Assembly (NCBI GenBank): GCA_046153015.1
Contig: JBJXGF010000077.1
Span: 1 to 38,119 of the forward strand
Source of the DNA: JBJXGF01 sp046153015
GTDB taxonomy: Bacteria; Actinomycetota; Acidimicrobiia; Acidimicrobiales; CAIXPF01
Length of the DNA stretch: 38,119 nucleotides
Direction of reading: 5' to 3'
Shown: piece by piece, positions 7,962 to 15,287 of the stretch
Position numbering within the stretch: position 1 is the stretch's first letter
Layout: each line of letters opens with the position of its first letter
The notes under the pieces: model-generated
What the model saw: the letters and a program-made list of their open reading frames with translations, nothing else
What the model was told of the DNA's origin: nothing
Databases searched by the model: none
Made by a program: the position numbers and the translations under genes

Positions 7962-9689
7962 ATGCACGTCGTCGCCACCGCCGGCCACGTGGACCACGGC
8001 AAGTCGACGCTGGTGCTCTCGCTCACCGGCACCGACCCCGACCGCTTCGCCGAGGAGAAGGCACGCGGGCTCACGATCGACCTCGGCTTCGCCCACTGCC
8101 GCCTCGAGTCGGGCCGCGAGATCGCGTTCGTCGACGTGCCCGGCCACGTCCGGTTCCTCAAGAACATGCTGGCCGGGGTGGGGATGGTCGACGCCTGCCT
8201 GTTCGTGGTGGCCGCGACCGAGGGCTGGAAGCCGCAGTCCGAGGAGCACCTCCGCATCCTCGAGCTGCTCGGGCTGCGCCACGGCGTGGTCGCGCTCACC
8301 AAGGTCGGCCTCGTCGACGACGAGCTGCGCGAGCTCGCCCGGCTCGACGTGGAGGAGCACGTGGAGGGCACGTTCCTGGCCGACGCCGACATCGTGGAGG
8401 TCGACTCGCTGAGCGGCGAGGGCCGCGCCGAGCTGCTCGCCGCGCTCGACGCGCTGACCGCCGCCGCGCCCACCGCCGCCGACCTCGACCGCCCTCGCCT
8501 GTGGGTGGACCGCGCGTTCGCGGCGCGGGGTGCGGGCACGGTCGTGACCGGCACGTTGGTCGGGGGCGCGCTGGCCGTCGACGACGAGCTGCTGCTGTGC
8601 CCGCGCGGCAAACGGGTACGGGTCCGCTCGCTCCAGAGCCTCCACCAGCCCCAGCCTCGGGTGGGGCCCGGCAACCGCACCGCGGTCAACCTCACCGGCG
8701 CCGCCCGGGAGGAGATCGAACGCGGCGACGCGCTCGTGACCCCCGGCCGCTGGCAGCTCACCCAGCGGATCGACGCCAGCCTCACCGTGCTGGCCTCGCT
8801 CGACCACGACGTGTCACGGCGGGGCGCCCACGTGGCCTACCTCGGCTCGGGCGAGCATCCGGTGAAGCTGCGGGTGCTCGGCCGGGAGGCGATCCCGCCG
8901 GGCGCCAGCGGCTTCGTCCGCCTGCACCTCCCCCACCCCCTCCCGCTGCTGCCCGGGGACCGGTTCGTGCTGCGCGAGTTCGGGCGCGCCGAGACGGTGG
9001 GCGGCGGCGAGGTGCTCGACGTCGACCCCGTCCGCCCCGCCTCCAAGGCGCGGCCCGACCGCTCGGTGGAGCGGGTGGTGGCTGAACGGGGCTGGGTGCG
9101 GGCCGAGGTGCTGGAGCGCCTCACGGGCCAGCGCCGGGCCCCCGACGCGGGGCCCTACGTGGTGGACCCCGACGCCTGGGCGGCGGCCAAGACTCGGCTC
9201 CGGGCCCGGGTCGAGCAGGCCGGCCCCCTCGGGCTCGACGTGGCCGCGCTCGACGAGCGCGAACGGTTGGCTCTGGCCGCGCTGGACGACGTGACCGTCG
9301 ACGCCGGCCGCGCCACGCTCGGCGAGGCGGCCGATCCGCTGGCCAGCCACCCGTTCGTGGCCGCCCTCGAAGCGGCCCCGTTCGCGCCGCCGGGCGCCGA
9401 GGGCGTCGACAAGGCGGAGCTGCGTGAGCTGGCCCGCCGCCGGCTGGTGGTGCAGCAGGACGGCGTGTTCTTCGCGCCGGCTGCGCTCGACGCGGCGGCG
9501 CGCAAGGTGGCGGAGCTGCTCGCGGTGCAGCCGGCCGGGGTGACCGTGGCCGAGGTGCGCGACGCGCTCGGCTCCACCCGCAAGCACGTGCTCCCCCTGC
9601 TGGCGCTGCTCGACGCCGGCGGGATGACCCGGCGGCGGGGCGACGCGCGCATCGCGGGGCCCCGCCTGCCCGAGGTGGAGCCTCGCTGA
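7962..9689 (+). CDS. selB: selenocysteine-specific translation elongation factor
   Basis: 575 aa. SelB delivers selenocysteyl-tRNA(Sec) to UGA codons that carry a SECIS hairpin. The GTPase motifs are clear: G1 AGHVDHGKST (7-16), the switch region EEKARGLTIDLGF, G3 DVPGH (58-62) and G4 TKVG. The EF-Tu-like domains follow (ARGAGTVVTGTLVGG, GNRTAVNL). From about residue 370 the C-terminus is made of winged-helix repeats that bind the SECIS, ending in GSTRKHVLPLLALLDAGGMTRRRGDARI. The ATG is at 7962, 8 nt after a second TAGGCT box (7948-7953), so selB may have its own promoter as well as read-through from selA. No in-frame UGA selenoprotein was spotted in the window. Confidence 0.95.
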   Translation: MHVVATAGHVDHGKSTLVLSLTGTDPDRFAEEKARGLTIDLGFAHCRLESGREIAFVDVPGHVRFLKNMLAGVGMVDACLFVVAATEGWKPQSEEHLRILELLGLRHGVVALTKVGLVDDELRELARLDVEEHVEGTFLADADIVEVDSLSGEGRAELLAALDALTAAAPTAADLDRPRLWVDRAFAARGAGTVVTGTLVGGALAVDDELLLCPRGKRVRVRSLQSLHQPQPRVGPGNRTAVNLTGAAREEIERGDALVTPGRWQLTQRIDASLTVLASLDHDVSRRGAHVAYLGSGEHPVKLRVLGREAIPPGASGFVRLHLPHPLPLLPGDRFVLREFGRAETVGGGEVLDVDPVRPASKARPDRSVERVVAERGWVRAEVLERLTGQRRAPDAGPYVVDPDAWAAAKTRLRARVEQAGPLGLDVAALDERERLALAALDDVTVDAGRATLGEAADPLASHPFVAALEAAPFAPPGAEGVDKAELRELARRRLVVQQDGVFFAPAALDAAARKVAELLAVQPAGVTVAEVRDALGSTRKHVLPLLALLDAGGMTRRRGDARIAGPRLPEVEPR

Positions 9690-9695
9690 CGCGTT

Positions 9696-9720
9696 CGGGG
9701 CCTGGCTAGACCAGGCCCCG
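9696..9720. terminator. hairpin terminator shared by selB and whiB
   Basis: A 10-bp perfect stem, CGGGGCCTGG (9696-9705) with CCAGGCCCCG (9711-9720), closes a 5-nt loop. The loop carries the WhiB stop codon (minus strand, 9706-9708), so the last WhiB codons are part of the stem. It lies between convergent genes and should work in both directions. There is no U-run, as is common in actinobacteria. Confidence 0.7.
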
Positions 9721-9972
9721 CTCCATCAACAGCTGCTTGCGTTCAACCTCGTTCAAGCCCCCCCAGATCCCGTGCGGCTCCCGGATGCTGATCGCATAGT
9801 CCAGGCAGTCGCGGCGCACAGGGCACGACCGGCAAATCTCCTTCGCCCGGCTTTCCCGTGCCTGCTTCTCGTCTTTTCGCTCGAAGCGAGGCGGTGGGAA
9901 GAAGACCTGCGCGTGGGGCCCCCTGCACGCGGCGCGCGGCTGCCAATCATCTTCGATCCGCTGAACGGCCAA
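9706..9972 (-). CDS. WhiB-family iron-sulfur transcription factor
   Basis: 88 aa when started at the TTG at 9970-9972, which has GGAAAGGGGG about 5 nt upstream. Longer frames with an unrelated N-terminus are possible. The four WhiB cysteines are C16 (WQPRAACRG), C47, C50 and C56 (ICRSCPVRRDCLDYA), followed by the beta-turn GIWGGL and a basic end. WhiB proteins bind an O2- or NO-sensitive 4Fe-4S cluster and act with the primary sigma factor. The spacer between the first two cysteines is long because of a charged insert (FERKDEKQARESRAK). The gene lies near two ArsA-like ATPases, recalling the whiB4-Rv3680-Rv3679 neighbourhood of mycobacteria, but the subclass is uncertain. Confidence 0.88.
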   Translation of the reverse strand: MAVQRIEDDWQPRAACRGPHAQVFFPPPRFERKDEKQARESRAKEICRSCPVRRDCLDYAISIREPHGIWGGLNEVERKQLLMERGLV

Positions 9973-9993
9973 GTGTTCCCCCTTTCCGCGGCG

Positions 9994-10022
9994 ACAGTAC
10001 CGTTGGGCCCAAAGCCCTACAA
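9994..10022 (-). promoter_or_regulatory. sigma-70-like promoter of whiB
   Basis: On the minus strand TTGTAG (plus 10017-10022) and TACTGT (plus 9994-9999) are separated by 17 nt. The predicted start leaves a leader of about 15 nt containing the purine-rich ribosome site before the TTG. Prediction by eye only. Confidence 0.45.
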
Positions 10023-10090
10023 GGGTGACTTTCGCGAGCGCACGCATCACTGCCGCGAGCGAGACGCCGTCTCAGCTGGGGGGCGCCGCC

Positions 10091-11377
10091 TCAGCTGCGG
10101 TCCCGGGCCCGCTCCCGGTAGTCGCGGGCCCCGCCCGACTCCGGCTCGACCTCCACGATCAGCCCTTCGATGCCCACCACCCGGAGCCGGTCGCCGGCCT
10201 GGAGGGGAGTTGCGCGGTTGGTGCGGGCCCGCCACGGCGCCGAGCGCACGCTGATCGTCCCCTCCGGGTCGACCGCAGTGAGCGCCATGCCGATCTCGCC
10301 GATCATCCAGTCCCGCCCGATGGTGGGGGTGGAGAAGCGGGCGCGGACCATCGAGGGCATGCCCGAGAGGAACGTGACCAGCACCCCGGCGAACGCCACG
10401 GCGATCGTGACCCAGGACATCGACACGCCGTCGAAGAGCGTGAACGTGCCCACCGCGAACAGGGTGAGGCCCACGCCCGTCCAGAACCGCGGCACCCCGG
10501 TCTGCACGTCGACCGCGAACGCGACGAAGGCCCCCACCAGCAGCGCCACCGCCCACCAGCGCAGCGGCAGCGCCGCCAGCCCGTAGCAGCCGAGCAGGAG
10601 CGACACCGCGCCGACCACGCCGGCCACGCCCACGCCGGCGGTGTACAGCTCGAACAGGATGAGCCCGAGGCCGACCACGAACAGCAGGTACGCCACCGGA
10701 GGGCTGGCCACGTTGTGCACGAGCCGGGGCCCGAGCGGGGGCTTGGCGAAGAGCACGTCGTTCTGCGGCTGCAGGCGGATCTCGTCGCCCTGCTGGATCT
10801 GCCGGGTCACCACCTGCTCGAGGTTGATGATGAAGTCGCCGATCGTGGCGGCTGGCACGAGCCCGACGGCGAGGGCGTCGTCGACGCCGATGAAGCGGTC
10901 GCGCACGCGATTCGCCTCTGGGCCGAAGAGCACGCCGAAGGTGTCCACCGGCAGGATCTGGTCGCCGGCCTGGCCGATCTTGGCGCCGTGGGCGATGCCG
11001 CCCGGCAGCGCCGCCGCGGCGAGCTGGGCGGCCGCGCCGGCCGCCTTCGCGCCCGACGGCCCGACCCAGGCGGAGACCGGCACGCTCGAGGCCCGCATCC
11101 GCTGGGCCAGCTCGACGATGCGGGCGTCGGACACCACGGCGCCGGGGCTGTTCAGCCGGAGCACCACGGCGGCCCGCTGCTCACGCTCCGCGTCGGCGAT
11201 CGAGCGCTGCACGAAGTCGACCAGGATCGGGTCGAGCAGGCCGCTCACCTCGATCACCATGACCGCCTTGCCGGCGTCGGGCACCACGGCCTGCTCGGGC
11301 GCCGCCGCGGCGGCCGGCGCCGCCAGGGCGAGGGCTGACGCGCAGAGCAGCGCGACCACGATCACTAGTCTTCGCAC
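10091..11377 (-). CDS. NfeD-family membrane protein with ClpP-class protease-like domain (nucleophile apparently lost)
   Basis: 428 aa. A signal peptide (residues 1-26, ending AAAAAPEQ) precedes an extracytoplasmic ClpP/SppA-like domain (about 38-225: VIEVSGLLDPILVDFVQRSI, VVLRLNSPGA, WVGPSGAKAAGAAAQLA). Four or five membrane helices follow, then an NfeD OB-fold (GEIGMALTAVDPEGTISV to VEVEPESGG). Long NfeD proteins pair with stomatins and cleave membrane proteins. The expected nucleophile motif is PSGA-R-A-A-S-A-G; here it is PSGAKAAGAA, so residue 114 is Gly instead of Ser. The protein may be a pseudo-protease. GTG at 11377 is chosen because GGGAGA precedes it and the signal peptide then begins correctly. 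It is divergent from the ArsA-like pair, 41 bp away. Confidence 0.82.
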   Translation of the reverse strand: MRRLVIVVALLCASALALAAPAAAAAPEQAVVPDAGKAVMVIEVSGLLDPILVDFVQRSIADAEREQRAAVVLRLNSPGAVVSDARIVELAQRMRASSVPVSAWVGPSGAKAAGAAAQLAAAALPGGIAHGAKIGQAGDQILPVDTFGVLFGPEANRVRDRFIGVDDALAVGLVPAATIGDFIINLEQVVTRQIQQGDEIRLQPQNDVLFAKPPLGPRLVHNVASPPVAYLLFVVGLGLILFELYTAGVGVAGVVGAVSLLLGCYGLAALPLRWWAVALLVGAFVAFAVDVQTGVPRFWTGVGLTLFAVGTFTLFDGVSMSWVTIAVAFAGVLVTFLSGMPSMVRARFSTPTIGRDWMIGEIGMALTAVDPEGTISVRSAPWRARTNRATPLQAGDRLRVVGIEGLIVEVEPESGGARDYRERARDRS

Positions 11378-11418
11378 CAGATTCTCCCGGCCGAGCCGAC
11401 CCGAGCGACTGCGCACCT

Positions 11419-12384
11419 GTGGATCCAACTTCGTTCTTCACCGCGTCTCGCGTGCACATCGTTGCCGGCAAGGGGGGCGTCGGCAAGAGCACCCTCACCG
11501 CCGTGCTGGCTCGCGCGGCGGCGGCCCGCGGGCTGTCGGTGCTGGTGCTGGCGGTCGAGTCGGCCGGGCCCTTGCCGAGGCTGCTCGGCCTCGACGCCGA
11601 GCCCGGCGCCCTTGCCGAGCCCACGGTAGCCCCCGCCGCCGGCCTGCCCGGCGCCGTAGCCCTGCAGGTGCTCTCGCCCGATCGCGCCCTGCTCGAGTAC
11701 CTCGAGGACCACGGGTTGGGCGGCCTCGCCCGCCGGCTGGCCAAGGCCCAGACCGTGGAGCTCGTCGCCTACGGCGCGCCGGGCATGAAGGACCTGCTGG
11801 TGCTGGGCAAGATCAAGCAGCTCGAGCGGGCCGGGGCGGCCGAGGTGATCCTCGTCGACGGGCCCGCCTCGGGTCAGGCCATCGGCTTCCTGCGCGCCCC
11901 GGCCGCGCTGGCGCAGTCGGCGCGCACCGGGCCGATCCACCACCAGGCCGTGGCGGTGCTCGCCCTCCTGGCCGACCCCGCCCGCTGCCAGGTGCTGCTC
12001 GTGGCCACCGCCGAGGAGACCCCGGTGAACGAGCTGGTGGAGACGGCGTTCGCCCTCGAGGAGGAGGTCGGCGTGCAGCTGGGGCCGGTGGCGGTGAACG
12101 CGCTGCACCCCGCCCGGCGCCTCCCCGACGAAGACGCCTCCGCTGAGGCGGTGGCCGGCCTCGACCCGGCGCTCGCCGCGGCGCTGGTCCACGCCGCCCG
12201 CTTCCGCCGCCGCCGCCAGCAGCTCCAAGCCGACCAGCTCGCCCGCCTCGCGGCCGCGCTGCCCCTGCCCCAGCTGCTGCTGGCGAGCCGCCCGAGCCCC
12301 GAGCTCGGACCGGCCGACGTCGCCGTGTTGGCGGCCGAGCTGACCGACCAGCTCGCCGCCGGCCTCCTCAGCCCGGCGTCGTGA
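11419..12384 (+). CDS. ArsA/GET3-family ATPase, first of a pair
   Basis: 321 aa. It has a deviant Walker A GKGGVGKST (17-25) with the signature lysine K18, then ESAGPLPRLLGLDAEPG and VILVDGPASGQAIGFLRAP, which is the form of the switch region in actinobacterial ArsA-like proteins. Such ATPases work as pairs or pseudodimers. Classical relatives drive arsenite export or tail-anchored protein targeting, but no arsenic genes are nearby. The closest known arrangement I recall is the mycobacterial Rv3679-Rv3680 pair next to whiB4, linked there to cell-envelope or redox stress. GTG at 11419 starts it. The last 4 bp overlap the next gene (translational coupling at GTGA), so the two subunits are made together. 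Confidence 0.85.
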   Translation: MDPTSFFTASRVHIVAGKGGVGKSTLTAVLARAAAARGLSVLVLAVESAGPLPRLLGLDAEPGALAEPTVAPAAGLPGAVALQVLSPDRALLEYLEDHGLGGLARRLAKAQTVELVAYGAPGMKDLLVLGKIKQLERAGAAEVILVDGPASGQAIGFLRAPAALAQSARTGPIHHQAVAVLALLADPARCQVLLVATAEETPVNELVETAFALEEEVGVQLGPVAVNALHPARRLPDEDASAEAVAGLDPALAAALVHAARFRRRRQQLQADQLARLAAALPLPQLLLASRPSPELGPADVAVLAAELTDQLAAGLLSPAS

Positions 12385-13463
12385 CCGACCCGAGCCTCGA
12401 CGCGCTGCTCCAGCGCTGCGCCACCGTCGCGTGCCTCGGCGCCGGAGGGGTGGGCAAGACCACGGTGGCCGCCGCCCTGGCCGTCCGCGCCGCCCAGCTC
12501 GGCCGGCGCGCCGCGGTGGTGACGATCGATCCCGCCCGCCGCCTGGCCGACGCGCTCGGCGCCGGCGCCCTCGGCAACGCCCCCCGGCTGGTGGCTGGCG
12601 ACTGGCCGGGCGAGCTGTGGGCGGTGATGCTCGACACCAAGGCCACCTTCGACGAGCTCGTGGCCCGCCACGCCGCCGACGCCGACCAAGCGGCGCGGAT
12701 CCTCGCCAACCGCTTCTACCGGAACGTGTCCGAGGCGCTGGCGGGCACCCAGGAGTACATGGCGATGGAGAAGCTGTACGAGCTGCAGGAGGAGCACGGC
12801 TTCGACCTGGTGGTGGTCGACACGCCGCCGTCGCGTCACGCGCTCGACTTCCTGCGGGCCCCGAACCAGCTCGGGCGTCTCCTCGACCATCGCGCCTACC
12901 GGCTGCTCACCGCGCGTGGGGTCGGAGCGGCGAAAGTGGTCAACCGGGCGGCCCAGTCCTTCGTGCGCCTGGCCGCCCGAGCGGTGGGCGCCGAGGTGCT
13001 CGACGACGCGGTGGCGTTCTTCGCCGCGTTCGACGGGATGGAGCACGGCTTTCGCGCCCGTGAGCTGCGAGCCCGCCACGCGCTGGAGGGCCCGGGCGCG
13101 GCCTTCGTGCTGGTGGCGGGGCCCCGGCGGGCGTCCCTCGAGGAGGCCGACTGGCTCGCCGACCGGCTCGGCGAGCAGGGCATCAGCGTCGGCGTGCTGG
13201 TGGTGAACCGCGTGCAGCCGAGCTTCGCCGGCGGCTCGCCCGAGGCGCTGGCGGAGCTGCTCGCCGCTCCCGGGCCGCCGGCGCGCCAGGAGCTGGCCGC
13301 GAACCTCGCCGAGCTCCGGGCGGCGGCCGAGCTGGAGGCGCACGAGCTGGCCCGGTTGAGCGGGCGCCGCTGCGCCGGCGGGCTCGTGCTCCGCGCCCCG
13401 CTCTTCGCCGACGACGTGCACGAGCTCGCCGCGCTGGAGCGCCTCGCCGCCGCCCTCGAGTAG
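12381..13463 (+). CDS. ArsA/GET3-family ATPase, second of a pair
   Basis: 360 aa. The P-loop is GAGGVGKTT (20-28). It lacks the signature lysine found in its partner (Ala21 in that place), although the catalytic Walker lysine K26 remains. Further family marks are VVTIDPARRLADALG (switch I), RFYRNVSEALAGTQEYMAMEKLYEL and DLVVVDTPPSRHALDFLRAPNQL (switch II). It probably forms a heterodimer with the preceding ATPase, as their genes overlap by 4 bp. In MinD/ArsA-type dimers the signature lysine reaches across into the other site, so this subunit may not activate its partner. The cargo is unknown. The stop lies 5 bp from the convergent STAS gene. Confidence 0.85.
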   Translation: MTDPSLDALLQRCATVACLGAGGVGKTTVAAALAVRAAQLGRRAAVVTIDPARRLADALGAGALGNAPRLVAGDWPGELWAVMLDTKATFDELVARHAADADQAARILANRFYRNVSEALAGTQEYMAMEKLYELQEEHGFDLVVVDTPPSRHALDFLRAPNQLGRLLDHRAYRLLTARGVGAAKVVNRAAQSFVRLAARAVGAEVLDDAVAFFAAFDGMEHGFRARELRARHALEGPGAAFVLVAGPRRASLEEADWLADRLGEQGISVGVLVVNRVQPSFAGGSPEALAELLAAPGPPARQELAANLAELRAAAELEAHELARLSGRRCAGGLVLRAPLFADDVHELAALERLAAALE

Positions 13464-13468
13464 GCCGC

Positions 13469-13825
13469 TCAGGCCTCGCGGGAGGCGGCCAGCGCGTCGA
13501 GCGCCTCGTCGGCGCCCTCGACGGTGTCGGCCACCGGCACGATCCGGTCGAACCCCGTGGTGTGCAGCAGCCGGGTGAGCGTGGGGCGGCTGCAGGCCAC
13601 CGCCACCTCGCCGTCGGACTCGCGGGCCTTGCGGATCCCCCCGATCAACGCGCCCAGCCCCGCCGAATCCATGAACGGCACGGCCGACAGGTCGATCACC
13701 AGGCGGCGGGCCGAGGCGAAGCGGGCCAGCGCGTCGCGGAACTGGGCCACCGTGTACGCGTCGAGCTCGCCGATCGGACGGCACACCGTGCGGTCGCCGG
13801 TTTGCTCAACCACGATCTCGAGCAC
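13469..13825 (-). CDS. STAS-domain anti-sigma factor antagonist
   Basis: 118 aa, a single SpoIIAA/RsbV-like domain: a beta strand LEIVVEQTGDRTVCRPIGELD, LVIDLSAVPFMDSAGLGAL with the phosphorylatable Ser54, and a C-terminal helix region. Such proteins bind an anti-sigma kinase when unphosphorylated and so release a sigma factor. The kinase and sigma factor are not adjacent. GTG at 13825 has GGAGGA 5 nt upstream, so it is translated from a leader, unlike many neighbours. It is convergent with the ArsA-like pair and divergent from the receiver-domain protein over 151 bp, in which I see no other gene. Confidence 0.9.
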   Translation of the reverse strand: MLEIVVEQTGDRTVCRPIGELDAYTVAQFRDALARFASARRLVIDLSAVPFMDSAGLGALIGGIRKARESDGEVAVACSRPTLTRLLHTTGFDRIVPVADTVEGADEALDALAASREA

Positions 13826-13976
13826 GGATCCTCCTGCACCACGCGCCGCCAGCGCGGCCTGGGCCGCCGCGGCGGGCGCCGAGCTTGGCGGAGGCTCATG
13901 CTACAGAAGCCAGCCGAGCCATCCGACGGGAGGTGGTCGGTTTTGGCGGGGGAACCGGGGCTAGCCTGCCCGTTCT

Positions 13977-14384
13977 GTGAGCACGATCCTGATCGCCACC
14001 GACGCCGGCTGGGTGTGGGACGAGGTCGACGCCGCGCTGGCCGACGCCGACACCGCCGTCTACCGGGTGCGGGCCGGGCGCGAGGTGGTCGAAGCGGTCC
14101 GCCGCGTCCGCCCCGAGCTGGTGGTGCTCGACCTGCAGATCGGGAACATGGGCGGCGTCGCCGCCGCGCTGGCCGTGCGCCAGGAGCAGGAGATGGACCG
14201 GCTGCCGGCCGCCGCCATCCTCATGCTGCTCGACCGGGAAGCCGACGTGTTCATGGCGCAGACCTCCGGCGCCGAGGGCTGGCTGATCAAGCCGCTCGAT
14301 GCGTTCCGGATCCGCCGGGCGGCGGCCGCGCTGCTGGCCGGGGGCGCCTGGCGGGAAGGTCAGGGCGTCGAGCAATCGGGCTGA
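13977..14384 (+). CDS. stand-alone receiver-domain (CheY-like) protein
   Basis: 135 aa with only a receiver domain and no output domain. Phospho-acceptor Asp52 lies in LVVLDLQIGNMGG, the acidic pocket is represented by Asp9, and the conserved Lys105 is in GWLIKPLDAFRIRRA. The usual Thr/Ser position lies near ILMLLDREAD, which is not canonical. It is likely a phosphorelay intermediate or an allosteric partner. The divergent STAS protein makes a general-stress signalling link possible. GTG at 13977 stands 9 nt after TAGCCT (13962-13967), suggesting leaderless translation. The stop overlaps the putative promoter of the tRNA gene. Confidence 0.8.
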   Translation: MSTILIATDAGWVWDEVDAALADADTAVYRVRAGREVVEAVRRVRPELVVLDLQIGNMGGVAAALAVRQEQEMDRLPAAAILMLLDREADVFMAQTSGAEGWLIKPLDAFRIRRAAAALLAGGAWREGQGVEQSG

Positions 14385-14409
14385 CGAACACAGCCGGATC
14401 CGTTAGGCT
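14381..14409 (+). promoter_or_regulatory. promoter of tRNA-Pro
   Basis: CTGACG (14381-14386) and TAGGCT (14404-14409) are separated by 17 nt, and the mature tRNA begins 11 nt after the -10 box. The -35 box overlaps the stop codon of the receiver gene. Confidence 0.55.
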
Positions 14410-14420
14410 GACGGCTCCCT

Positions 14421-14497
14421 CGGGTGGTGGCGCAGCTTGGCAGCGCGCTTCGTTCGGGACGAAGAGGCCGGGAGTTCAAATCTCCCCCACCCGACCA
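14421..14497 (+). tRNA. proM: tRNA-Pro, anticodon CGG
   Basis: This is a full cloverleaf of 77 nt. The acceptor stem is CGGGTGG/CCACCCG (14421-14427, 14487-14493). The D stem is GCGC/GCGC, and the anticodon stem CTTCG/CGAAG has loop TTCGGGA and anticodon CGG at 14455-14457. The T arm is GGGAG-TTCAAAT-CTCCC, with discriminator A and an encoded CCA end (14495-14497). It reads the codon CCG, a heavily used proline codon in such GC-rich DNA. A strong terminator follows 10 nt later. The gene symbol follows the E. coli name for the CGG isoacceptor only by analogy. Confidence 0.96.
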
Positions 14498-14506
14498 CCA
14501 CGACGC

Positions 14507-14540
14507 AGCCCCAGGTCCACCGACCTGGGGCTTCTTCGTC
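14507..14540 (+). terminator. rho-independent terminator after tRNA-Pro
   Basis: An 11-bp perfect stem, AGCCCCAGGTC (14507-14517) with GACCTGGGGCT (14522-14532), closes the tetraloop CACC. It is followed by the pyrimidine-rich TCTTCGTCTCC. It may also face the FAS1 gene ending at 14588 from the other side. Confidence 0.85.
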
Positions 14541-14587
14541 TCCTCTTCGTGTCGTCGACCCGCCGCGGTGACTGCGCCGGCCGTCAA

Positions 14588-15187
14588 CTACGTCGGAGGC
14601 AGCAGCACCTTGTCGATCACGTGGATCACGCCGTTGGAGGCCGCCACGTCCGGCGTCACCACTCGGGCGTCGTTCACGCTCACCGTTCCGCCCGACACCG
14701 TGACCTTTGCGGCCTTTCCGCCCAGGGTCGACACCTCCTGGCCGGCGAGCTTGACCACGTCGGCTGCGGTCACGCGACCGGGGACCACGTGATACTGCAG
14801 GATCGCGGTCAGGCGCGCCTTGTCGGCGAGCAGGGCCTCTTTGGTGATGCCGAGCGACGACAGCGCTGCCCCGAACGCCTGATCGGTCGGCGCGAACACG
14901 GTGAGCGGGCCCGGCGCCCGCAACGCATCGACCAAGCCGGCCGCCTGAACCGCTTCGACCAACACCCCGAACGACCCCGCCCCGATGGCGGTGTCGACCA
15001 GGTCGCGGCTCGTCGCCGCAGTGGTCGTCGTGGCCCTGCCGGCCGCCGTGGTGGGGGCCGCCGTGGTGGTAGCCGCCGTGGTGGGCACAGCCTGCGCGGC
15101 GTCGCCCTCGTCATCGCTGGCGCATCCGAGCGCGCCCACCGCAAGCAGCGCGACGGCCGCCGCCGACAGCCTGAGCCGGTTCCTCAT
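14588..15187 (-). CDS. FAS1 (fasciclin)-domain lipoprotein
   Basis: 199 aa. A lipoprotein signal peptide ends in VGALGCAS (lipid cysteine about residue 22), followed by a Thr/Ala-rich low-complexity linker typical of surface-exposed tethers. Residues about 60-199 are one fasciclin domain: FGVLVEAVQAAGLVDALRAPGPLTVFAPTDQAF (H1 region), LQYHVVPGRVTAADVV, and the end NGVIHVIDKVLLPP (H2 region). Related proteins (for example mycobacterial MPT70/MPT83) are secreted or surface adhesion proteins. The ATG at 15187 has GAGAGG about 8 nt upstream. It is divergent from the CopD-like membrane protein. Confidence 0.92.
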   Translation of the reverse strand: MRNRLRLSAAAVALLAVGALGCASDDEGDAAQAVPTTAATTTAAPTTAAGRATTTTAATSRDLVDTAIGAGSFGVLVEAVQAAGLVDALRAPGPLTVFAPTDQAFGAALSSLGITKEALLADKARLTAILQYHVVPGRVTAADVVKLAGQEVSTLGGKAAKVTVSGGTVSVNDARVVTPDVAASNGVIHVIDKVLLPPT

Positions 15188-15287
15188 CGTTCGACCTCTC
15201 TGAGGGGGGTGTGACGTACGGTCAGCACTACGACGGCTCGGCCGGTGATGGATGCAGCCCCGCCGGTCGCGGGCATGATGGACGGCC

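Noticed and set aside
11874..13784. Minus-strand open frame of over 600 codons opposite the ArsA-like pair
   Set aside because: It is Arg/Gly/His-rich with no recognisable fold, and it covers the opposite strand of two well-supported ATPases.
15188..15287. CGTACGGTCAG near the FAS1 gene, similar to the box upstream of paralogue A
   Set aside because: The GTCCCC half is not found 22 nt from it on either strand, so it is not counted as a sixth element.
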